Of a DNA stretch of 64,000 nucleotides, positions 55,284 to 64,000 are shown piece after piece. The translations under genes and the position numbers were made by a program. The notes under the pieces are model-generated. The model worked only from the letters and a program-made list of their open reading frames with translations, made no database searches and had not been told where the DNA came from. Origin of the DNA: Pempheris klunzingeri. Taxonomy: Eukaryota; Chordata; Actinopteri; Acropomatiformes; Pempheridae. Positions within the stretch are counted from its first letter, which is position 1, and the number at the start of each line of letters is the position of its first letter. Location: positions 9,454,970-9,518,969 of the forward strand of contig NC_092012.1 in NCBI RefSeq assembly GCF_042242105.1. Reading direction: 5' to 3'.

Positions 55284-58200
55284 ACTCCGATTCTGTTCAT
55301 TTTATGATACGGTTTCACTGGTACTTTATCAGTGGTAACTTTTAGCTGATAAGTGTAGCATTAGATCACATTAGACATAATACGTTTATTTTGAATTATG
55401 TTTTAATTAGCCTGTGCCATTTAGATAACATTTTATCTTGATGCTTATTGTCCCAGGAAAGTCGCCAAGCTTATATTGGGCTGATTATTTAATTATTCTT
55501 TATACCTGTACTGTACTACTATATATAAAGTGAAAACACCTTTATATACAGTATATAGTGAATACATATAATGTGCTTTTATTTTGAAATTATAGTGTGT
55601 CAATGGATTTTTAAGGAGCGATAATAAAACATCAGCCTTCATGTAAATTAGATCTGTATTTTAAGATAATTAGCTTTACATTTTCAAAATGAATTGAATG
55701 CACCCTGACCTTGCCCTCTAGCACTTACCGTGTAATATAACATATAATATATTATATACAGTGTCTCGCTTTACTAAAAAGACTGAAAACGGCTGTGATG
55801 TTTGCGTGGTGTCTCATATTTCAGCATGCAAGCATTTCATTATTCCCTGAGGAGCCACAAACTCTGAGCCAAACCACACCATCACTGGGCTTGTGAAAAA
55901 GCCTCTCTGCTTGGTTTCATGTATTCTTGCCACACAGTTGCCAGGCCAGCAGAACAACCCACACAATCTCACCCAACGGTGTCACTGGCCACACGGCCCG
56001 GCCAGACAGGTCCGCTGGCTTGCTGAGGTTGTCAGAGGGAATTTCAAATTCCGTAATTCCTCAGTAGAGGAGGAAGGGGCAGATAATCATCCACATTCCT
56101 CAGTCCCTCCCTCTCCTCTCCACACCCACAGGACCTCTCGCTACCTCAACACAATTCAACCCACTCAGCAGTCTTAACTGCTCAGGATGTGCTAAGCTAG
56201 TTTCTACTGCCTTTGAGAGTTAGCCCACATTACTAAGATATACATTATTAATGTGGTCTCTTAATTCTGTAGCCTCAGTGTTTTTCTAATTTCTGTTGGA
56301 TTATTGCTAATACATTTTGAATGCGGTCTATAATAATGACACCGTAGCTGGTCTACATCCACCACTGAAGGATCTGATGGAAGCAATGACTTGATCAGTG
56401 TATAGACAATAAACTTTCTCTGCATAATGCCTCAGAAGAGGGCCAAGTTTATTGGTTGCTGAGTCATAATTGCTGACTTGGTTATAACACTGAAATTAGA
56501 TCAGATTCCCAGGGGTTCAGTTTGAAACCTTTTCATTTTGTTACTCCAAACAGGAAGAAATCATTTCTAAAGCTTTTTGATAAATCACCCAGACAAACAA
56601 TGGATAGATGGACAAATGAGAGGAAGACTACAGATCAATTGAACCATTGGATATTCGAAGCAAAGCTGTTTAAAAATACAATACAAATAGATGTAAAATA
56701 CACAGCCGCAATTTGTGAAATATGATTTATTTATATCTAAATCTTCTATGAAATCTCACGTGTCATCAAGGGCACTTTACAGCATATTTGATGTCATGGG
56801 ATTATCAATTAACAACTTCCAAACAGATCAGCAACAAGGACAGGAAATCATCAATACAGCTGATTATTCAGATAGGAATGATTAGACATTTAAAGGAACA
56901 TCAGAAGTAGCTTGTAACACGACACCGGCATGAAACCTTAATCCCACCAGCAGAGGAAATAAGGGAAAGAAATTTGATGCTTTAAGAGCTTCCCTGCACC
57001 CTGATGGGATTTGGATTTAGCTTCGCTTTATAAAGCTCCAGTAGGACCTGCAGCAGGACTGCTGCTAGTGGCAAGCACTGCTTTGTGCCCTTAAGTGTTT
57101 GTGTGCGAATATAAAATCAGTGTAATTAGACAAATGTGTACCTAGACATTTAAGCCCAACGCCTCCAGGACCACATACAGTATGTGTCTGTGTATCAAGA
57201 TTCAAGTTTCCCTGCTGCACCCCTACGAGTAAGTCCTCTTTAGCTGTCTGGATGAACATAAACATAGTTTATAGTGGTTAAGAGGCATACCATATGTTGT
57301 GATGGAAAGTCCATGGCTGGATACCTTTGATGCACATTATTCCCCCCTCTCCTCTGATTTGATCACCTCAGGACTATCCACTTTTAAATAAAATGCCCCA
57401 AGAACTGTCTATTTTCCTTTTCAGAAATGAAATGTCTGTTTCTAAGTGGCTTTTGGATAAAGACTTATGAGGTTTGCAAAATGACGCAGGTCAAGTACTT
57501 CAGATAAAAAAGGCATAAAGGACACTTGTAATAATATGAACACCTTGTTCCACACAGTCTGACAGTATCACATCCTTTTTCTGTATCAGCTTGTTCCAGC
57601 TCCACATTTAAGCTTTAAATTGTTGACATCAAGACAAATATTCGTTTTACCATCAAATAGAGATGTTCTATATCACCTGTGCACCATTTTATACACATTT
57701 GCCACAAAATTCAAGCAGCATATTCCGTATATTTGGAAATTTTGCAATCTCCACTGGTATTTGAAATAAATATCTATGTGTCTGAACAAAGTTTGGCTGC
57801 ACAGACTGCTTGTAGGCCGGCTCAGTGAGGTTTTAAGCGTCAATGCGTTGTATGATAATGCATTGTTAATGTAATGTGAGATTTTGTGTTGCTATAGTAA
57901 CTGCTAAATAATTATAAAGAAGACATACAGTATATTTGCAGAAAAAATGCATTAATAGCCAGGGTGAGATCATGGGTCCATCCCTCCAACGCACATTTTT
58001 AAAATGTTTTTGCATATCTCATGATGATGTGTTTATTTAGCTGTTTAACAGTTCGATTATATTTTCTGTACATTTTTCTTGTGTTCAAATGCAAGTAAGT
58101 CTAAACATACTGGAATCAGTCTGTAAAATAGTCACCATTCGTGAGTTTTTAGTTGTTAAATTTAGTTGTCCCTCCAGCTCACTAAAGCCCCCCCAAGTCC

Positions 58201-58916
58201 CAGAAATAATGCAGAAGATATGACCTCAGTGTCCTCAGTTGTTGCTACGGCTCAGCATATGATAAGAATTACAGAGCGAAAGACCAGAAAACACAAAAAT
58301 ACAAACTTGCACTCAGGCGGCGGATAAAAAATAGAGCTGTTTTGAAATGACTTTGGATTGATTGTACTGAAGGGGGTGAATGTGGTGTAATGAGGGAGGC
58401 TGGAATCAACAGCTCAAAGCTTTATTTAAGCCCGTGTCTGATGAACCTAAAGGGCCTCAGGGGTCAAACACAGATCAGAAATGTAGAAATAGGCTAGCCT
58501 CTTTCAAAGCATCAACACCAAACATCTTAAAATCAGCTCTAAAAAGTGCTGGGAGCTTTGAGCAGAAGCTTGAAAGCCATAGTTCCTCTTTTTTCATCAT
58601 TCAGCGGTGTGAGTTATTTGAGCGCCTTATATGAAAACGCTTAGTTTACATTTTTACAAGCTGCATATAAGCAAATCGATCTTGTGAAAGCAGTCAGAAG
58701 TGAAAATATTAATGGTCCTCTTGATTTATAAGTTCATGAGGGAGTCAATACGCTCATCTACTTCCTCATTAAACCTTTATGTCACATGATCTACATACAA
58801 ATTTAGCCCTCGGGACACAGGCTGCATTTGATATAACAGCATACTAAAGATGAGAGTAAAGGTTTTTCCTTTCAATGCAGGTTATTTCCAAATATTTGTT
58901 CTCTGCTTGTTAATCC

Positions 58917-58919
<3 letters not shown>

Positions 58920-58948
<29 letters not shown>
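58920..58948. repeat. (CT)n microsatellite
   Basis: About 14 uninterrupted CT dinucleotides. Confidence 0.95.
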
Positions 58949-58952
<4 letters not shown>

Positions 58953-59074
58953 CTGGGTTTACATAGGGAGCCTGTGACCTCCAGCCCAGGCCAGCCTCTG
59001 CTTATATTTCATTGCATCCTGATTCTCTGACATGTAGTGTGTTGGATGGGGGGAAGGGTAGGAAGAGGAAGAGG

Positions 59075-59113
59075 GTGTGTGTGGTGTGTGTGTGTGTGTG
59101 TGTGTGTGTGTGG
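59075..59113. repeat. (TG)n microsatellite
   Basis: TG dinucleotides with one interruption (GTGGTG near 59,082), upstream of the RBMS1 promoter region. Confidence 0.9.
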
Positions 59114-59149
59114 TTGGTGGAGGTGGGGGTGAAGAATGCTTGGTATGTG

Positions 59150-59650
59150 CGGACGACAACAACATGAAAGGCGACGAGTGTTCAGCCCAACTGATTGTGC
59201 GCGTCCAAATCAAACCCAAAAGCGCTTCGTGTCCGATTATAAATTGAGCCGCAGACACCAGACGTCTCGACGTGCCTTTGTCACAAAAAACAAACCGCTG
59301 GTGCGAGTTTTTATGAGGCGGCCACGCAGTTTATTTGATGTCAAACACCCTGCAGAGGCGGAGATGGTTTGGTCTGTAGTAGGTGGGACTGCCGAGCGGT
59401 CTGCAGCAGGACGTCGTAGATCAATGAACCGGACCGGAGGGTTGGTCCAGATCTGACTGTATAGATGTGTCAGTGTACCTATGCAGGACCGAGGCTTTAT
59501 CACTGTTAACCAGCCCGTTCAGCATGCGGATGTTTTAAACCGACTGGCTCTTTTATAGGCTCTCTACACCGCTTGGATTCCGTCTCTTGTGGCTCGTCGT
59601 TGCGATTTTTTTTTTGGGGGGGGAAATTAAATAAATCTGTAACCTCCAGG
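59150..59650 (+). promoter_or_regulatory. RBMS1: Probable RBMS1 promoter and 5' UTR
   Basis: CpG dinucleotides are clearly enriched from about 59,150 to 59,600 compared with the surroundings. A TATA-like TTTTATAGG lies at 59,551-59,559, about 100 bp before the ATG. A T/G homopolymer run sits at about 59,608-59,625. The start site is not resolved; this may be one of several alternative promoters, as RBMS1 has variant first exons in mammals. Confidence 0.45.
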
Positions 59651-61842
59651 ATGATCTTTGCAAACACAGGCAACCCACTGAAGACAGCCAATCGTAAACA
59701 GGTAGGCCAAAACACACACACACACACACACATTGTTTTTATCTCTTATTATTTCCTACTTTTTTTTTTTTTTTGCGCTCACTTGAGGCAGCATTTGAAT
59801 AAACATGCTGAATAATTGCAGCCACAAATGACATTGGAAAGCCCTCTCTGGCTTTCATGTGGAATATATGCACCTATGTCTGATCCTTTTAACATTACAT
59901 TAAATTCTATTGAAAAAAAAAATAGATCCACTGCTCTCAGCAGACTTGTCAAAAGGGAAGCTGATCCTCTGATTGGCTACATGGAAGGATAAAACCGGCT
60001 GTTGACCGGATCTACAGCTCTTTAATTATGTCCATATAACCTTGTTTGCTCAGTCACTCACCCGCTCTGGTCAATATGCATGGCGGTTATTGTAGTCAAT
60101 TTTATAGATTAACGCATTCTGGGTGAATCCAGAGAGGGAGAGATGGAGCTCAGTGTAATGTAATGTAATATATGTCAGTGTGCTGGAGTGCCTGCATCCT
60201 TCATTTTGACCTCTCAGGTGAACAAAAAGGTAATTGAAGGCCTTGCCCCTTTGCTTTCCCATCACACCTTTTGATTTAGTGGGAAGATGGGAACGGAGAG
60301 CGGGCACACGGGCGAGAGGCAGCTGTTATTATAACCCCTGGTGATGGAAATGTGAGCCCAGATATCCACCTTTCAGATTAAACTGTGATATTCATTCATC
60401 AGAAGATACTGCGCATTGTTGCCTTTGAGGGCAGGAATCCGAAACCGACCGCATATGAATCTCTGCAGGGAGGCAGTGAATGAGTTTTGAGTGTAGGTGT
60501 GAGGCAGGTTTAGTCTGCTATAAGGTGTGATGATGCCTCTGTGATATGTACCACCGTAGCTGCCCTCTAATGGAGTAGGCGTAACGTCTCTGAGGCCTGA
60601 TGTGAAGCCTTGATGGTCTCAAACAAAGTTAGTGCGGTAATTGCACACCAACAAAAATGTAAGGCCTCTACTTGAGGACATTACAGGCCTAACAGATGTT
60701 CCTGCCACAGCGATCAATTCCTCATCTGTAAAAGAAAAATAGCTGCTATGAACGTTTACCCATCACATTACAGTGAAAGAATATCTCAGTGATTCTTGTT
60801 GGCATGGCTATAGCTTTGGCTCTTGGAGCGGATTGTCCTTTGGTTATGGACAGATGGTGTGATTCTGCCATGCTTTGTCTTTGATGGGATCTGGAGAGGG
60901 TTTGGGGTGGCTGGGAGCTATTTTAATGAATGAGTAAGGGGAAGGAAATGCTTTGCAGGGCAGCTCTGCGTGGTTTGGCTCACAAGTATGAAGAAAACTG
61001 CGTCCTGATAAACACCACAACAGGATGTAAGAGGTGAAGCTGGATTTAATTACATCATGATTCATAAAAGTTCACATGCGGAAATAGACAGATTTTAATG
61101 TATTCTGTGGACTAGTGGTTAGATTCACCCTTTCACAACAACCTGGAGCTTAAAGGTCAAACATACCTGCAACTGAGATCCCAACAGTCATTGAAGAAAT
61201 ATTTAAATCCTTTACTTGAGTAAAAGTAGAAATACTCTAGTCTCAAAATACGTACTGATTTTAAAATGTTACAAAATGGACTTAAAGCATCAAAAGTAAA
61301 GCTACTCATACTGCAGACGTCTAGTATTATGGATAATGTATTCTATTATTGGATACTATGAATATCAGTGTTGTAATTTGTCAATGTGTGTAGGTGCTTT
61401 CATGTAAAATCTTGTGTCATATCAATATAGCAGAGTGAAAAGTACAATATTTGAAATATCTGAAATGTAGGTGAGCAGAAGCGTGAAGTATATGTATCTC
61501 TAAATTTCGGCATGTAGGAGGTAGTCCGATTGTGCTGTCTGTGCATTTTCGCCCCACACAGATGAGACGTCCTTGTGATCACCGTTGACCTGGGTTTAAA
61601 TTAGATTATCTAGCTCCCATACACTTCCTAACAGTGGTTTTCCTGTGTGCAGTCCTACCCCATGACTCCGTCCAGTCCCAGCAGCAGCAGCAACAGCAGC
61701 AGCACAGGCCTGGAGCAGCTCAGCAAAACCAACCTGTACATCCGCGGCCTGCCTCCTGCTACCACAGACCTGGACCTGGTCAAACTCTGTCACCAGTCAG
61801 TACACATTCATATACAGTATGAACATAACAAGCATGCCCATT

Positions 61843-61886
<44 letters not shown>

Positions 61887-63564
61887 AGTGTTTTGTCACC
61901 GATATGCTTGTTTGCTAAAAAAAGGGCCTTAAGATATCACATACCAATGTCGTTCCAGTCTGATTTGATGAAGGTCTCTCCCTGACCACAGGCAAATACT
62001 GTACAAAATTACAAAAATGCAGTCAGTAAAACTTCCTGTGAGGGTTTAGTCGCACATTTGATTAATGGATTATCAAATTTAGTAAAATTTTTTGTAAACT
62101 AATTGTTAATTTAAGGGAATGTTTTGACATTTTAAGAAATTAGCTCATATTAGATTGATGCCACTCACATGTCTGTTCGTTAAGTATAAAGCTAAAGCCA
62201 GGCAATGGTTAGCTCGGCTTAGTTAAGATTAGTGCATAGACTGGAAACAGGAAAACGGATAGCCCCTGTAAAATATGTCATTTCATATTTTGTTACTCTT
62301 GGGCAGAGCCATGCTAGCTGTTTCAACGCATTTTACAGTGTTTGTGCTAAGCTAAGCTAACCACCTGCAGGCAGTAGTTTACCATTCTATGTGAAAGTGG
62401 TATCAATCTTCTCATGTACGTGTTAGCGTGTCGAATTATGTGTTGAATTATTCGTTTACAAGCTTCTAAACCCCAAAAATGTCATTATTCTGGGCTTCTA
62501 CATTGTTTAAGTATCTCCCAAAGGTTTTAAGGTGTTTCTGACAGGTTTCCTTTTTGATTTTTGTGAAAATTTACTAAATAAAGGAAATATTTAGCATATT
62601 TAGTAAATAACTAAAGATAAATTGAAATTTGACAAAAAAAATCAATGTTGGTATTCAAAAACATGCACTGACCTATAAAGTGCTGTAATCATCACATCTC
62701 CATAAACAGAAACACGCATAGAAAAGTCGTAGCTCAACTCTGGTGTGGGAAGAGAACCGTAAAATGGTTTGTTTTATACAAAGAAAGTCAGCCCAGCGAA
62801 CATGTTTGATACTTGATACTATAGGCTTCGGTCCGACCTGTTAGTATGGTGGGTGCCATAATGGGTGGAGTTTTGTCTCCTCTCTTTCCCTGTGAATCAC
62901 AAGCATATGGAGGGAGGCATTCACTCATGTAACCAGCAGCAGCAGCAGCTGTTTGTGTCCTGTTTGCTTGTGTTTTGTTCATGTTCCCAATGGTGTTTGC
63001 CAGCACAAAGCAGAAATGAAAGCGCTTTTCATAGCAACAAGGTCTGAATAGTGATGTAAGCTAGGCATTCACTCTGTATGGTGTGTGTGCTCAGATAGCA
63101 GCTCACAGCTTGTGCCACAGTTCAACTTGAGTATAAGGTCAGAGATAAAGCTTGAAACGCTGCAATTGAATTATTAGTGTTTGGAAACACGTCGGAGAGA
63201 GTAGTGATGCACAGCACGTGCCTCTGAAATCACCAGATATCCCCATGTATATGAACAGTCTTTGTTATTTTCTCAAATTCTTCTTTTCTGATCGTGTTGT
63301 CTTGTATTTTTGATCTCACTGGACTGTTATGATGAATGGAAGTGCTCCCTATACACAGAAATTTGACATTAACAATGCACGATGAGAAGTCCAAGGCAAT
63401 AGAGAAACATTTTGATAGAATAGCATCAGCAGTCTCACTTTTATAATACATTTTTTCCTAAGAGAGTTTCCTAAGACAGTAATCTGCATCTCAATGTGTG
63501 CACAGGTATGGCAAGATTCAGTCAGCAAAGGCAATCCTGGACAAGACTACCAACAAATGTAAAG
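59651..63564 (+). CDS. RBMS1: RBMS1 (5' part): single-stranded nucleic-acid-binding RRM protein, first three coding exons
   Basis: RBMS/MSSP proteins bind AU-rich RNA and ssDNA through two RRMs. Exons: 59651-59701 ([17 protein letters not shown]), 61653-61795 (Ser-rich linker, then [20 protein letters not shown]) and 63506-63564 ([19 protein letters not shown]), all with GT-AG sites and matching phase (0, then 2, then 1). The third exon ends inside RRM1 and the gene runs off the window. LYIRGL is the RNP2 motif. The family is certain. Assignment to RBMS1 over RBMS2/3 rests on the MIF...RKQ first exon, which resembles a mammalian RBMS1 isoform, and on proximity to PSMD14 (both in human 2q24.2). 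The ATG is the first in frame. Ser-rich codons (AGC runs) precede RRM1. Confidence 0.88.
59712..59732. repeat. (AC)n microsatellite beside the RBMS1 exon 1 donor
   Basis: About ten AC dinucleotides begin 11 bases after the exon 1 donor. Confidence 0.95.
61183..61360 (+). mobile_element. Degraded teleost interspersed repeat (AAGTAAAAGTA-rich)
   Basis: TTTACTTGAGTAAAAGTAGA, then ACTTAAAGCATCAAAAGTAA and CTACTCATACTGCAG, follow the order of a common spiny-rayed fish interspersed repeat whose consensus is rich in AAGTAAAAGTA words. This identification is from memory of the motif order and was not searched. Confidence 0.5.
61845..61884. repeat. (TG)20 microsatellite near the RBMS1 exon 2 donor
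   Basis: Forty bases of TG, starting about 50 bases after the exon 2 donor. Confidence 0.97.
62113..62490. mobile_element. Palindromic MITE-like element, copy 4 (RBMS1 intron 2)
   Basis: This is the fullest copy. The left end TTAAGGGAATGTTTTGACAT is mirrored by AAAATGTCATTATTC at the right. Inner blocks AGATTGATGCCACTCACATG and GTGAAAGTGGTATCAATCTT are inverted partners, and the centre has GCATAGACTGGAAAC and TGCTAAGCTAAGCTAACC. Length is about 380 bp with no coding capacity. Confidence 0.75.
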
Positions 63565-64000
63565 GTCAGTATGATTATTAACTTACCAGTCATCACTTAT
63601 CAGGGCTGCACAATTAGTGAAAAAAAGGATATTTTAGTATGGAGACTCATTTGATAAATTGTTTAATTGTGGTATTAAAGTAACTGTTGTAAAATATATC
63701 ACACCAGTGTTTTTGCATGTTGCGTTTCATGTTATGCATGATTAAATGACTGTATACTTACTGGATTTTTGGATGAATCTCCATACCTTCTAAGCAGTTT
63801 CTGGTTTCCATTCATTTTCAATGTGTTTGAAAATCAATTTGGGGCAAAAAACAAAGAAAGCAATTCATTGAGTGACTGGGTGATGAGAGAATACATTCAA
63901 TGTGTGTTTTGTCAGTTAGACATGGATGCTGATTTGGTCCTTAAAGGGATAGTTCAACATTTTGAGGCCAGGCTACAGGACGTCACTGCGCCCAGCTAAG
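63565..64000 (+). other. RBMS1: Start of RBMS1 intron 3, ending in the 5' end of MITE-like copy 5
   Basis: AT-rich intron sequence with no exon. From about 63,940 the words TTAAAGGGATAGTTCAACAT and TTTTGAG match the left terminus of the palindromic family, so a fifth copy probably continues beyond the window edge. Confidence 0.5.

Larger units (their letters stand above)
54540..59150. other. Intergenic region between divergent PSMD14 and RBMS1
   Basis: 4.6 kb without recognised genes. It holds a 26-bp tandem repeat near 55.2 kb, AT-rich DNA at 55.3-55.8 kb, and complex non-repetitive stretches near 55.86-56.15, 56.8-57.05 and 58.3-58.65 kb that could be regulatory. A (CT)n tract lies at 58,920-58,948 and an interrupted (TG)n tract at 59,075-59,113. 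Confidence 0.55.
59702..61652 (+). other. RBMS1: RBMS1 intron 1
   Basis: A 1.95-kb intron that starts with an (AC)n tract 11 bp after the donor. The segment 60,120-60,620 is complex and non-repetitive and includes TCACACCT followed by TTTGAT-type sequence (T-box-like and LEF/TCF-like words), so it may be an enhancer. A degraded teleost repeat occupies about 61,183-61,360. No coding exon is seen. Confidence 0.45.

Overview
This window is nuclear DNA from a ray-finned fish, probably a spiny-rayed teleost. The genes are split into many exons with GT-AG introns, most of them short (about 80-1,000 bp). The proteins are clearly vertebrate, and the non-coding DNA carries teleost-type repeats: a (TG/CA)n tract of 61 units, LINE tails ending in GAATT repeats, and near-palindromic non-autonomous elements. 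Nothing prokaryotic, viral or CRISPR-like was seen.

Layout: (1) 1-3.9 kb is gene-free DNA upstream of ATIC with two tandem duplications. (2) 3,988-10,179 (+) is a complete 15-coding-exon ATIC gene (bifunctional purine enzyme, 591 aa). (3) 11,378-31,594 (-) is a complete 46-coding-exon fibronectin gene FN1 (2,465 aa) with both alternative type III exons (EDB and EDA), the RGDS loop, and a variable region with an LDV motif. ATIC and FN1 converge tail to tail, with poly(A) signals about 300 bp apart. (4) 31.8-49.7 kb is an 18-kb gene-poor interval holding repeat relics, a long CA microsatellite and two possible orphan exons. (5) 49,785-53,365 (-) is a complete PSMD14/Rpn11 gene (310 aa, proteasome lid deubiquitinase), with an untranslated first exon near 54.4 kb and a palindromic CRE in its promoter. 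(6) From 59,651 (+) to the window end are the first three coding exons of an RBMS-family RNA-binding protein, most likely RBMS1, arranged head to head with PSMD14.

I joined the exon chains by hand from splice sites, reading phase and family knowledge. The summed lengths come out in frame at 591, 2,465 and 310 codons. The genes do not form a pathway: ATIC is a cytosolic purine enzyme, FN1 an extracellular matrix protein, PSMD14 a proteasome subunit and RBMS1 an RNA-binding protein. In human, ATIC-FN1 lies in 2q35 and PSMD14/RBMS1 in 2q24.2, so the 31.8-49.7 kb interval holds a synteny junction relative to human. No convincing undescribed biological system was found. The more unusual observations are the degenerate FN1 synergy and EDA integrin sites, five copies of one palindromic element, paired AT-rich palindromes beyond PSMD14, and a 26-bp CCAAT-bearing tandem repeat.
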